Positions 27,691 through 36,124 of a stretch of 64,000 nucleotides of DNA are shown piece after piece. The notes under the pieces were generated by a model. It saw only the letters and a program-made list of their open reading frames with translations, did not search any database and was not told the origin of the DNA. Both the position numbers and the translations under genes were made by a program. The stretch's first letter is position 1; each line of letters starts with the position of its first letter. Source of the stretch: Thermomonospora echinospora (GTDB lineage: Bacteria > Actinomycetota > Actinomycetes > Streptosporangiales > Streptosporangiaceae); the NCBI RefSeq assembly GCF_900108175.1, contig NZ_FNVO01000004.1, forward strand, positions 186,001-250,000. The letters are read 5' to 3'.

Positions 27691-28749
27691 ATGGCGAGCG
27701 AGGACCCGAACGACGCATTGCCTCCCGGTGAGGCGGACGCGGCGGCGATGTTCGCCGAGCAGTTCCGGGCGCCCGCGGAGGAGCGGATGGGGCTGCGGGC
27801 CGGGCTGGGGTCCGAGGACTTTCAGGCCCTGGCCGCGTACTCGCTGCACGTCTGCGAAAGCGGCTCCAAGGAGGAGATCCGCTACGCGCTGGAACTGCTG
27901 GACCTCATACCGATCCCCGCCGACCGCACCGGCGTGCGGGAGCACGCGGTGCGCGTCCTGCCCGGGTTGTGCCGCCTCGACCAGGACACCGACATCCTCG
28001 CCGCGGCGCTGCCGATCTACGGCAGGTACATGCCGGATCCACCGGCCGTGCGGACCCTGCGGGCGATGGTCGGCCACCCCCTCCCGCAGGTACGGGCGGG
28101 GGCGGTGGAGGGCCTGGAGTACTTTGCCGACGAGGGAAGCAGCCCTTCTGCCACGCTGGAGCTGGTGGAGTGGCTGGTCCGGGCGCTCATCGAGGATCCC
28201 GACGCACAGGTGCGCCGAACGGCGGTCCGGGCGTTCATCGGGCTGGAAGGCTGGTGGGGCTATGAGCCGGGCAGGTTCCCCGAGCTGATCCCGCTGGTGG
28301 TGACGGCGCTGGGCCGGGCGGTGCGCGACGACCCGGACCAGCGGGTGCGAGGTGAGGCGGCAGAGCGCCTGGCCTGTCTCTCGGATCTGGAGGAGCGGCA
28401 CTGGCCGTTGGTGGACGCGGCGCTCAGGCCCTACACCGAGGACGGCAACGTCCGCGTGGCGGGGCACTCCCTGGCCCGGCTGGCGAGTCTCGGCGACCCG
28501 GGCGCGCTGGAGCGGCTGTGGACGACACTGGCGGCTCCGGACGTCCACCGGCTGTACCTGAGCGCGGCCAAGAGGGCGCTGACCTCCTGCCCGCACCCGT
28601 CGGCCGAATCCCTGCGGAGGCTGCGGGAGGCCCTGCGGCGGCTGCGGGAGCTGGGCTGGCGGGACGACGCGTCGGGCGACGTGCCCCGCTTGTCGCCCGA
28701 GGAGCACGCGTACTACCTGGACCTGCTGCTCGACGGCCTGCCCGGCTGA
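27691..28749 (+). CDS. HEAT-repeat-like protein, second of a tandem pair
   Basis: 352 residues, starting 12 bases after its paralogue, so the two are surely cotranscribed. The same segments recur: YSLHVCESGSKEEIRYALELLDL, QVRAGAVEGLEYFADEGS, DAQVRRTAVRAFIGLEGWWG, QRVRGEAAERLACL, and NVRVAGHSLARLASLGDPGALERLW. It lacks the first 30 residues of its neighbour. Divergence concentrates in the helices around residues 170-220, which suggests different partners. No known function. Confidence 0.75.
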   Translation: MASEDPNDALPPGEADAAAMFAEQFRAPAEERMGLRAGLGSEDFQALAAYSLHVCESGSKEEIRYALELLDLIPIPADRTGVREHAVRVLPGLCRLDQDTDILAAALPIYGRYMPDPPAVRTLRAMVGHPLPQVRAGAVEGLEYFADEGSSPSATLELVEWLVRALIEDPDAQVRRTAVRAFIGLEGWWGYEPGRFPELIPLVVTALGRAVRDDPDQRVRGEAAERLACLSDLEERHWPLVDAALRPYTEDGNVRVAGHSLARLASLGDPGALERLWTTLAAPDVHRLYLSAAKRALTSCPHPSAESLRRLREALRRLRELGWRDDASGDVPRLSPEEHAYYLDLLLDGLPG

Positions 28750-28760
28750 GCCGTCACGCG

Positions 28761-29924
28761 TCACTTGTCGATGTCGCCGACCACGAAGAACATCGAGCCC
28801 AGGATGGCGATCATGTCGGCGACCAGGTTGCCGGGCAGCAGTTCGGTGAGCACCTGGACGTTGTTGTAGGACGCCGAGCGCAGCTTCATCCGCCACGGGG
28901 TCTTCTCGCCGCGCGAGACCAGGTAGTAGCCGTTGATGCCGAGCGGGTTCTCCGTCCAGGCGTAGGTGTGGCCCTCGGGGACCTTGAGCACCTTGGGCAG
29001 CCGCTGGTTGATCGGGCCCGGCGGCAGCTCGGCCAGCCGGTCCAGGCAGGCGTCGGCCAGGTCCAGCGAGGCGTGCACCTGGTCGAGCAGGCACTCGAAG
29101 CGGGCCAGGCAGTCGCCCTCGGTGCGGGTGACCACCCGTACGTCCAGCTCGGAGTAGGCCAGGTACGGCTCGTCGCGGCGCAGGTCGAAGTCCACCCCCG
29201 AGGCGCGGGCGATCGGCCCGGACACCCCGTACTGGCGGATCTGCTCGGGCGACAGCACCCCCACCCCCCGGGTGCGGGCCCGGAAGATCTCGTTGCCCAT
29301 GATCAGGTCGGAGATCCGCCCCATCCGGCCGCGGACCTCGCCGACCGCCCGCCGGGCCCGGTCCGTCCAGCCGGCCGGCGGCTCCTCCTTCAGCCCGCCG
29401 ACCCGGTTGAACATGTAGTGGATCCGGCCGCCGGAGATCTCCTCCATCACCCGCTGCAACTGCTCGCGCTCCTGGAACGAGTAGAAGATCGGGGTCATCG
29501 CCCCGACCTCCAGCGGATAGGAACCCAGGAACATCAGGTGGTTGAGCACCCGGTTCAGCTCGGCCAGCAGGGTGCGCAGCCACACGGCGCGCTCGGGCAC
29601 CTCCATGCCGAGCATCCGCTCCACCGCCAGCACCACGCCCAGCTCGTTGGCGAACGCCGACAGCCAGTCGTGCCGGTTGGCCAGCACGATGAGCTGCCGG
29701 TAGTCGCGGACCTCGAACAGCTTCTCGGCGCCGCGGTGCATGTACCCCACGATGGGCTCGGCCCTGGAGATGCGCTCGCCGTCCAGCGTCAGCCGCAGCC
29801 GCAGCACGCCGTGCGTGGAGGGATGCTGCGGGCCGATGTTGAGGGTCATGTCCTCGGTGGCCAGTTCCTTGGCCCCGGCCCCGATCCCGACGGTGCGTAC
29901 GGTCTCCTGGGTGCTCACTTTCAC
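28761..29924 (-). CDS. nuoD: NuoD-like NADH-quinone oxidoreductase subunit, orphan copy
   Basis: 387 residues from GTG 29924. The 49-kDa subunit of complex I that helps form the quinone site and descends from the NiFe-hydrogenase large subunit. Motifs: [51 protein letters not shown], and the C-terminal [34 protein letters not shown]. No other nuo gene lies on either side (HEAT-repeat genes and a PH-domain gene flank it), so it is separate from the main nuo operon. Actinomycetes are known to carry second, partial nuo sets; this copy may belong to such a set or be a regulatory or assembly variant. Sequence looks intact. Confidence 0.92.
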   Translation of the reverse strand: MKVSTQETVRTVGIGAGAKELATEDMTLNIGPQHPSTHGVLRLRLTLDGERISRAEPIVGYMHRGAEKLFEVRDYRQLIVLANRHDWLSAFANELGVVLAVERMLGMEVPERAVWLRTLLAELNRVLNHLMFLGSYPLEVGAMTPIFYSFQEREQLQRVMEEISGGRIHYMFNRVGGLKEEPPAGWTDRARRAVGEVRGRMGRISDLIMGNEIFRARTRGVGVLSPEQIRQYGVSGPIARASGVDFDLRRDEPYLAYSELDVRVVTRTEGDCLARFECLLDQVHASLDLADACLDRLAELPPGPINQRLPKVLKVPEGHTYAWTENPLGINGYYLVSRGEKTPWRMKLRSASYNNVQVLTELLPGNLVADMIAILGSMFFVVGDIDK

Positions 29925-29994
29925 TATCGTGCCACCTCATTCCGTGGCGGAGGGTCGCGGGATTCACGGTGCTTCGGGTTGACTTGGGCGCACG

Positions 29995-30672
29995 ATGAAC
30001 GTGCCCCTCGGTCAGCCGCAACCCGGCCCCTCCCCGGCGGAGCAGGGCCATGGCCGCCCTTCAGGGCCGCCGCCCGCGCCGCCCGCGCCGTATGCCCAGC
30101 CGGGCACCCCGGCCGCCGGACCCCCGCAGCCCGGGTCCGGGCCGTCCGCGAACCCCTCCTACGGGCACTCTCCGGGGCCGGACGGCGGGGCGTTCGGGCC
30201 GCCGAGCGGGCTCGGCTGGAGCCGGGTGTCCCGTCGCCTGCCGTGGCACCGGCGGATCGTGATGGTCCTCGGCGCGGTGCCGGCCGCGCTCGTCGGGGCT
30301 CTGTGGGTGTCGCAGGGCGGCGGGACTCTGGGGGTGGTGCTCTGGCTGGTCCTGGTGGTGGCGTGCTGCGGGCTGGGCTGGATCGTCGCCGAACTGGCGT
30401 ACCGGTCGCTGGGGTATGCCGAACGCCCCGACGATCTGGTGGTCACCAGCGGGGTGTTCGTTCGGCGGCTGGTGGTCGTCCCGTACGGGCGGATGCAGTT
30501 CGTCGACGTGACCGCCGGGCTGCTGGAGCGGTGGATGGGCGTCGCGACCGTACGGCTGCACACCGCCGCGGCCGCCACCGACGCCCGCATCCCCGGCCTG
30601 CCCGCGGACGAGGCCGCCCGGCTGCGCGACCGGCTCGCGCAGAAGGGCGAGGCGAGGAACGTGGGCCTGTGA
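29995..30672 (+). CDS. YdbS-like bacterial PH domain membrane protein
   Basis: 225 residues. A Pro/Gly-rich disordered N-terminus (1-75) is followed by two transmembrane helices (about 84-105 and 110-132) and one bPH_2 domain (about 140-205) with DDLVVTSGVFVRRLVVVPYGRMQFVDVTAGLLERWMG and VATVRLHTAAAATDARIPGL. It corresponds to the short partner (YdbS type) of a two-gene bPH_2 system whose long partner follows after 43 bases. In Bacillus the ydbST pair protects against certain membrane-active peptides; here function is inferred only from family. Confidence 0.88.
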   Translation: MNVPLGQPQPGPSPAEQGHGRPSGPPPAPPAPYAQPGTPAAGPPQPGSGPSANPSYGHSPGPDGGAFGPPSGLGWSRVSRRLPWHRRIVMVLGAVPAALVGALWVSQGGGTLGVVLWLVLVVACCGLGWIVAELAYRSLGYAERPDDLVVTSGVFVRRLVVVPYGRMQFVDVTAGLLERWMGVATVRLHTAAAATDARIPGLPADEAARLRDRLAQKGEARNVGL

Positions 30673-30715
30673 CGGCGAGCACCGCAACGGCGTTCACCCG
30701 GTGGAGGGCGTCCCG

Positions 30716-32257
30716 ATGACCGGTCCCTACGGGCAGCCCGGCCCCTATCAGCCGCCCGGCCCGTACCCGCAGCCGTCCGGCCCGCCATCTGGACCGTCGT
30801 CCGGACCCCCGTACGGGCCGCCGTCCCCGTACGGGCCGCCGTCCCCGTACGGGCCACCGGGTCCGTCCGGGCCACCGGGTCCGCCCGCCCAACCGGGGCA
30901 GCGGCCGCCGGGGCTCGGGCCGTACGGGTACGGCCCGCCGCCGGTCCGCTTCTCCGAGGGCGTGCACCGGCTGCATCCGGCCACCGCGCTGTTGCGGGCG
31001 TTCGTGTTCCTGGTCGTCTACTTCGTCCTGCTGGGCTTCCCGCTGCTGCTGACGCAGCGGGGCGACGAGGTCGTCCTGATGGAGCCGGCGGCGGTCCGGC
31101 GGTTCGCGCTGGTGTCCATCCCGATGACGATCGCCGCCGTGGCGGTCGGCGTCTGGGGGTGGCTGGCGCTGCGGTTCTGGATCGCCGGCGACGACCTGGC
31201 CGTGGAGACCGGGCTGCTGCGCAAGCGCAGGCGGCTGATCCCGCTGTCGCGGGTGCAGGCCATCGACGTGGTCCGGCCGCTGATGGCCCGGATCACCGGG
31301 CTGGCCGAGGTCCGGGTGGAACTGGCCGGCGGCGACCGGAACGAGATCACGCTGCGCTGCCTGGGGCGCGGGGCCGCCCAGCAGTTGCGCGCCGAACTGC
31401 TCGCCCGCGCCGCGGGACTGCCCGGCCACACCCCCGAGGCGCCGGAACGGCCGTTCTGGCGGGTGCCGTTCGGCGCCCTGTTCGGCTCGCTGCTGATCAG
31501 GCTGCCCGTGATCGGCACCGGGCTGCTGTTCTGCGCACTGCTGATCACGGGCGTGCTGTTCCTGGAGCCGGGCGTCCTCGGCGCGGCGATCCCCGCCCTG
31601 CTGGGCCTGATCCGCGCGGTGATCGCCCCGCTGGTGATGTACGGCAACTTCACCGTGGCGACCTCGCCGGACGGCCTGCGGCTGCGCTACGGCCTGCTGG
31701 AGACCCGGATGCAGACCGTTCCGCCGGGCCGGGTGCAGGCGGTGAGCATCGTCGAGCCGGTGCTGTGGCGGCAGCGCGGATGGGCGCGGGTGGACGTCAC
31801 GGTCGCCGGGTACGCGGGCGAGCGCCAGGCGCTGTCGTCGGTGCTGCTGCCGGTGGCGCCGCGCGCGGTCGCGGTCGCCCTGGTGGCGCAGGTCTTCCCG
31901 GGCGCCGGCGTCGACTCGGTACGGCTGCTGCCGGCCGCCTCCAAGGGCCTGTCGCCTGACCGGTTCGCCGCCGCCGGCACCGATGAGGTGATCTTCGTGG
32001 CCCGCCGCGGGATGCTGTGCCGCCGGACCGAGGTGATCGCCCACGCCCGGGCACAGAGCGTCCGGCTGACCTCGGGCCCCTTGCAGCGCCTGTTCGGCCT
32101 GGGCACCGTCCACGTGGACGCGCCGCCCGGCCCGGTCCGGGTCGCCGCCGCCGACCGCGACCTGGACGAGGCCCGCCTGATCGTCGAGTCCACCGCCGAA
32201 CGCGCCCGCCTGGCCCGCGCCCAAGGCGGCTCCGACCCCACCCGCTGGGCCCGCTGA
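30716..32257 (+). CDS. YdbT-like membrane protein with three bPH_2 domains
   Basis: 513 residues from ATG 30716, which has GGAGGG upstream. A tandem PYGPPSPYGPP-type Pro-rich head (1-80) precedes transmembrane helix pairs near 95-155 and 250-295, and three bPH_2 domains: the first contains LAVETGLLRKRRRLIPLSRVQAIDVV, the second LRLRYGLLETRMQTVPPGRVQAVSIVEPV, the third VIFVARRGMLCRRTEVIAHARAQSVRL. The head repeats may interact with the wall or with partners. Works presumably as a complex with the preceding small protein. Confidence 0.88.
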   Translation: MTGPYGQPGPYQPPGPYPQPSGPPSGPSSGPPYGPPSPYGPPSPYGPPGPSGPPGPPAQPGQRPPGLGPYGYGPPPVRFSEGVHRLHPATALLRAFVFLVVYFVLLGFPLLLTQRGDEVVLMEPAAVRRFALVSIPMTIAAVAVGVWGWLALRFWIAGDDLAVETGLLRKRRRLIPLSRVQAIDVVRPLMARITGLAEVRVELAGGDRNEITLRCLGRGAAQQLRAELLARAAGLPGHTPEAPERPFWRVPFGALFGSLLIRLPVIGTGLLFCALLITGVLFLEPGVLGAAIPALLGLIRAVIAPLVMYGNFTVATSPDGLRLRYGLLETRMQTVPPGRVQAVSIVEPVLWRQRGWARVDVTVAGYAGERQALSSVLLPVAPRAVAVALVAQVFPGAGVDSVRLLPAASKGLSPDRFAAAGTDEVIFVARRGMLCRRTEVIAHARAQSVRLTSGPLQRLFGLGTVHVDAPPGPVRVAAADRDLDEARLIVESTAERARLARAQGGSDPTRWAR

Positions 32258-32381
32258 TTTCGTCCGTTCCCCAGACGAACGGAAATTACCTGGCGTAGTG
32301 TCTCCATTACTCGATCTGGTTGCCGGAGTGTCAAGAGCATGGTCCGTATGCTGGAAGCCAACGCGGAGACGAGGTGTGGGG

Positions 32382-32975
32382 ATGACCGCCATGGTGCACG
32401 AGCCGCCGACACGGGCCGCCGAGATCCTCCTCGAGAGCTTCCACGACCTGGAGACCCCCGAAGGGTTCCGGGCCGAGCTGATAGAGGGAGAGATCGTCGT
32501 GTCGCCACCCCCCGGCGGTGCCCATGAGATGGATCTCTGGTGTCTAGTACGCCAGGTGACCCTGCACTCGTCTGCGCGGATGGACTACTCCGGCCACAAG
32601 GGCCTGAAGCTGAGGCGTGGTGGTCGGTGCCCGAAGAACCACATCATTCCTGACGGTGTCTTCATTCCCCACGAACTGGACCTCCTCCGAGAGGCGGACC
32701 CGTGGATGGAGCCTGAGGGAGTGGCCCTCGTCGTCGAGGTGACGAGTTCGCGTCCGGACGGGGACCGCAGGGACAAGCGGCACTGTTACGCCAAGGGCGG
32801 CATCCCGCTCTACCTGCTGATCGACCGCGAACGGCGCATGGTGAGCCTGTTCAGCGAGCCGCGCAGCGACGCGGGCAAGGAGGACTACCTCCAGGTGACT
32901 CAGGTGATCTTCGGTAAGCCGCTGGACCTGCCGGAGCCGTTCTCGTTCACCCTGGACACCTCCGAACTCGACTAG
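32382..32975 (+). CDS. Uma2 family endonuclease (DUF820)
   Basis: 197 residues from ATG 32382, downstream of a purine-rich stretch. PD-(D/E)XK-type fold as predicted for Uma2: GFRAELIEGEIVVSPPPGGAHE, IPDGVFIPHELD (catalytic Asp), VALVVEVTSSRPDGDRRDK (catalytic Glu and Lys region), then YAKGGIPLYLLID. Uma2 proteins are numerous in actinomycetes and often found singly; their physiological substrate is not established. Its stop codon overlaps that of the convergent methyltransferase gene at the shared CTAG. Confidence 0.88.
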   Translation: MTAMVHEPPTRAAEILLESFHDLETPEGFRAELIEGEIVVSPPPGGAHEMDLWCLVRQVTLHSSARMDYSGHKGLKLRRGGRCPKNHIIPDGVFIPHELDLLREADPWMEPEGVALVVEVTSSRPDGDRRDKRHCYAKGGIPLYLLIDRERRMVSLFSEPRSDAGKEDYLQVTQVIFGKPLDLPEPFSFTLDTSELD

Positions 32976-33988
32976 CCGCACCGACCGGCGGCGGCCAGGG
33001 GGTCCGGCAGGGGGATGCCGGTCGTCTGGGCGAGCCAGCCGAAGCCGCCCAGGCCGGTCGGGTCGATCAGTTCGGCCTCCTCCCCGGCCCGGCAGAGGGC
33101 GGCCACGTAGCCGCGGGGGTCGCGGTGGGCCAGGGCGACCGGTGGGCGGATCCCGGTCAGGCCCAGGGCGCGCAGGGCCTGCCGCTGGGTGGTCAGGGAC
33201 GAGGCGGTGGCGCCCGAGCCGGTGCCGGCGGTGGCGCAGGCGTCGAGGGCGACGTGCGCGGTGATGTCGCAGGAGCCGTCCGGTACGGCCGGGACGGCGT
33301 GGCCGTCGCGGTAGCCGGTCAGCGTGCCGCAGGCGGGACGGGCGTCGCGGACGTGGGAGTAGTCGACGGCGACGGCCAGCCCTCGCTCCAGGCGCCGTAG
33401 CACGGCCGACCAGGCGGCGCAGCGGGGATGGCCGACCTCGGCGCGGTCACCGGGGTCCTTCAGCGGCCACCAGCGGTCCAGCCATGCCAGGTCTTCCTCG
33501 GAGGGGGTGGGGCCGGGGCGTTCGGCGCCGGTGGTGGGGTCGACGAGGATTGTGCGGGGCCCGTCGGGGGTCAGCTCCACCACGTCCAGCGGGATGTTGT
33601 CCAGCCACTCGTTCGCGATGACTAGGCCGGTGATGGCGTCGGGCAGCGAGGTGCGCCAGGCGATCGGGCCGGGGATGGACGGGGGGCGGGGGGCCAGTTC
33701 CACGGCGACGGGGTTGAGGCGTCCGGCCAGGCCGGGGGCGGCCGTCTCAAAGATCCGCGTGATCAGCCCGCCGCAGCCCGCGCCGATGTCGACCAGGTCA
33801 AGCCGGGGCGGATGCTCCAGCGCCTCGTCCACGTGGGCCAACAGGCGGGCGAGCGCCTCGGCGTAGTGCGGCGAGGCGTGCACGGAGGTGCGGAAGTGCG
33901 CAGCGGGCCGTTCACCCCGGCGGTAGAAGCCTCCTTCGCCATAGAGGGCCTGCCGCATCGCCGTTCGCCACGTCACCCACCGCTCCAC
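32972..33988 (-). CDS. MidA/NDUFAF7-type SAM-dependent methyltransferase
   Basis: 338 residues from GTG 33988 (GTG 33976 is possible). The N-terminal EGGFYRRGERPAAHFRTSVHASPHY is the MidA substrate-loop region, followed by the SAM-binding strand LVDIGAGCGGLITRIF and VIANEWLDNIPLDVVEL (the NEW/DN motif). The family's mitochondrial member dimethylates an arginine of the NuoD-equivalent subunit of complex I. A nuoD-like gene lies only 4 kb away, so this enzyme could modify it, but that link is speculation. The middle region is shorter than in mitochondrial homologues. Converges on the Uma2 gene with four-base overlap. Confidence 0.85.
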   Translation of the reverse strand: MERWVTWRTAMRQALYGEGGFYRRGERPAAHFRTSVHASPHYAEALARLLAHVDEALEHPPRLDLVDIGAGCGGLITRIFETAAPGLAGRLNPVAVELAPRPPSIPGPIAWRTSLPDAITGLVIANEWLDNIPLDVVELTPDGPRTILVDPTTGAERPGPTPSEEDLAWLDRWWPLKDPGDRAEVGHPRCAAWSAVLRRLERGLAVAVDYSHVRDARPACGTLTGYRDGHAVPAVPDGSCDITAHVALDACATAGTGSGATASSLTTQRQALRALGLTGIRPPVALAHRDPRGYVAALCRAGEEAELIDPTGLGGFGWLAQTTGIPLPDPLAAAGRCG

Positions 33989-34030
33989 GACTGGGACGCT
34001 ACTCCCAACCGCAGGTCGTAGGGGTCGTCC

Positions 34031-34040
34031 GACCTAGGTC
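34031..34040. promoter_or_regulatory. Palindrome GACCTAGGTC upstream of the histidine kinase gene
   Basis: A perfect 10-bp palindrome that matches 8 of 10 positions with GACTCAGGTC in the promoter of the nearby ABC exporter. It sits about 26 bases before a -10-like TACTCT, in the place of the -35 box. A second half site (GGTCGTAGG) precedes it. Probable binding site for the response regulator. Confidence 0.55.
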
Positions 34041-34065
34041 TGATGGGCCGTCCACGGCCCGAACG

Positions 34066-34071
34066 TACTCT
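34066..34071 (+). promoter_or_regulatory. Putative -10 box giving a leaderless transcript
   Basis: TACTCT fits the TAnnnT rule and ends seven bases before the ATG of the kinase gene, which has no ribosome binding site. Transcription would start at or near the first codon. Confidence 0.5.
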
Positions 34072-34078
34072 GAACCCC

Positions 34079-35275
34079 ATGGTCAGGAGAGCATGGGCGT
34101 GGTGGCGTGCCCATAAGGCGCTGGTCGATCTCGTTTTCGTCGCGCCGCTGCTGCTCGTCTCGGTCCTGAGCGTCTCCGCCTACACCGCTCCGCCCCACGG
34201 CGCCCCTGCGGGCCCGATCCCCGAGCCGGTGTACGCGGCGCTGGTGGCCGGCCTGCTGCTGCCCTTGGTGGTGCGGCGGCGCTGGCCGGTGCAGGTGTTC
34301 CTGTGGATCGCCGCGGTGTCGTTCGGCCAGTGGTTGTTCGACGTCACCGTGATCCTCGCCAACATGGGCGTGCTGATCGCCATGTACACGGTGGCGGCCA
34401 ACTGCTCGTTCCGGTGGATGGTGACCGCGGGCCTCATCGGTGAGCTGGGCGCGGTGCTGGCGGCGTTGCGGTACACGGTGGAGCCCGGCGCCCGCAAGTA
34501 CACGGTCGTCATGCTGTCGGCCGTGGTCGCCGGCGTCTGGATCCTCGGCGTCTACATCAGCACCCGGCGGGCCTACCTGCGCTCGCTGGAGGAGCGGGCG
34601 GCCCGGCTGGAACGCGAGCGCGACACCCAGGTGCAGATCGCGATGGCGGCCGAGCGGGCGCGGATCGCCCGCGAGCTGCACGACGTGGTGGCGCACAACG
34701 TGAGCGTCATCGTCGTGCAGGCCGACGGGGCCTCGTTCGCGATCGAGACCGACACCGAGCGGGCCCGGCGGGCGCTGGAGGCGATCTCGGCCACCGGCCG
34801 GCTGGCGCTGGCGGAGATGCGCCGGCTGCTCGGCGTGCTGCGGGAGGGGGACGACGCCGGCTCCTACGCCCCACAGCCGGGCGTGGCGCAGCTCACCGAC
34901 CTGGTGGAGCAGATCCGCGGCTCCGGGCTGCCGCTGGACTTCCGGGTGGAGGGCGTCCCGGTGGAGCTGCCCCCGGGGATGCAGCTGACGATCTTCCGGA
35001 TCGTCCAGGAGTCGCTGACCAACACCCTCAAGCACGGCGGTCCCGGGGCGAGCGCACGGGTGCGGCTGCACTACGGTGACGAGGCGATCGAGGTGACGGT
35101 CGCCGACGACGGGCGAGGCGCGGCGGCCCGCGACGACGGGCTCGGCCACGGGCTGGCCGGGATGCGGGAACGGGCCGCGGTGTACGGCGGCAGCGTGCGG
35201 GCCGGGCCCCGTGCGGGCGGCGGCTTCGAGGTCGTGGCCAGGCTGCCGCTGCGAGAGGAGGCGAGGAGCACGTGA
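34079..35275 (+). CDS. Sensor histidine kinase of the DesK/NarX type (HisKA_3)
   Basis: 398 residues. Four to five transmembrane helices (about 18-36, 50-66, 72-100, 112-130 and 142-160) are followed by a short coiled coil and the HisKA_3 dimerisation domain with the phospho-acceptor His201 in RIARELHDVVAHNVSVIVVQA. The ATP-binding domain shows the N box RIVQESLTNTLKHGG and the G boxes VADDGRG and GLGHGLAGMRERA. No extracellular sensor domain of note, so the membrane part probably senses envelope state. GTGA overlap with the regulator gene. ATG 34079 was preferred over an upstream frame because a -10-like box sits just before it. Confidence 0.92.
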   Translation: MVRRAWAWWRAHKALVDLVFVAPLLLVSVLSVSAYTAPPHGAPAGPIPEPVYAALVAGLLLPLVVRRRWPVQVFLWIAAVSFGQWLFDVTVILANMGVLIAMYTVAANCSFRWMVTAGLIGELGAVLAALRYTVEPGARKYTVVMLSAVVAGVWILGVYISTRRAYLRSLEERAARLERERDTQVQIAMAAERARIARELHDVVAHNVSVIVVQADGASFAIETDTERARRALEAISATGRLALAEMRRLLGVLREGDDAGSYAPQPGVAQLTDLVEQIRGSGLPLDFRVEGVPVELPPGMQLTIFRIVQESLTNTLKHGGPGASARVRLHYGDEAIEVTVADDGRGAAARDDGLGHGLAGMRERAAVYGGSVRAGPRAGGGFEVVARLPLREEARST

Positions 35276-35952
35276 TCCGGGTGATGCTGGTCGACGACCA
35301 GGAACTGGTGCGCGCCGGGTTCCGCATGGTGCTGGACGCCCAGCCCGACATCGAGGTGGTCGCCGAGGCGGCCGACGGTGCCCAGGTCGCCGGCACGCTG
35401 CGGGCCGTCACGGCGGACGTGGTGCTGATGGACGTGCGGATGCCCCGGATGGACGGCATCGAGGCCACCCGGCGGATCGGCGCCCTGCCGCCGGACCGGC
35501 AGCCCAAGGTGATCATCCTGACCACCTTCGACCTGGACGAGTACGCGTTCGCGGCGATCAAGGCCGGGGCCGCCGGGTTCCTGCTCAAGGACGCCGGCCC
35601 GGCCCAGCTGATCGAGGCGATCCGGGCGGTGCACTCGGGGGATGCGGTGGTGGCGCCCAGCACCACCCGGCGGCTGCTGGACCGGTTCGCGGTGCACCTG
35701 CCCGACAAGGAGCAGCAGGTGGCCGACGGGGCGCTGGCGACGCTGACCGGGCGCGAGCGCGAGGTACTGAACCTGGTGGCCCGCGGGCTGTCCAACGCCG
35801 AGATCGCCGGACGGCTGTACGTCTCGGAGGCGACGGTCAAGACCCACATGGGCCGGATCCTGACCAAGCTGGGGCTGCGCGACCGGGTCCAGGCGGTGGT
35901 CTTCGCCTACGAGACGGGGTTGGTCAGGAGCGGGCAGCACAACGACGGCTGA
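35272..35952 (+). CDS. NarL/LuxR-type response regulator
   Basis: 226 residues, GTG 35272 overlapping the kinase stop. Receiver domain with Asp9/Asp10, phospho-acceptor Asp54 in VVLMDVRMPRMDG, and LLKD lysine; C-terminal LuxR HTH (about 155-220) with LTGREREVLNLVARGLSNAEIAGRLYVSEATVKTHM. Partner of the preceding kinase. It likely binds the GAC-N4-GTC palindromes upstream of the kinase gene and of the ABC exporter genes. Confidence 0.93.
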   Translation: MIRVMLVDDQELVRAGFRMVLDAQPDIEVVAEAADGAQVAGTLRAVTADVVLMDVRMPRMDGIEATRRIGALPPDRQPKVIILTTFDLDEYAFAAIKAGAAGFLLKDAGPAQLIEAIRAVHSGDAVVAPSTTRRLLDRFAVHLPDKEQQVADGALATLTGREREVLNLVARGLSNAEIAGRLYVSEATVKTHMGRILTKLGLRDRVQAVVFAYETGLVRSGQHNDG

Positions 35953-35989
35953 CCCCGGGCGCGGGTCGCACCGGGGGCTGACCGCGGGG

Positions 35990-36007
35990 GTACGACTCAG
36001 GTCGTAC
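35990..36007. promoter_or_regulatory. Palindromic operator upstream of the ABC exporter
   Basis: Inverted repeat GTACGAC (35990-35996) and GTCGTAC (36001-36007) around TCAG. Its core GACTCAGGTC resembles the palindrome GACCTAGGTC before the kinase gene. It lies about 120 bases before the ATPase start. Likely target of the adjacent response regulator. Confidence 0.6.
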
Positions 36008-36124
36008 GGCGGCGGGCGGGTAGCCCGCGACGCGCACGGCGACCGTGGACGCAGGGCCGACGACGGCGGGAACGGCCGTCCCTAGCGTGGATCCCGATCA
36101 CCGAAGCAGATCGAGGAGTCCACC

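Noticed and set aside
27031-30051. Very long open frame (about 1000 codons) on the minus strand
   Set aside because: Its first part is in a shadow frame of nuoD and the remainder runs antisense to two HEAT-repeat genes. High GC creates stop-poor shadows; the translation shows no domain.
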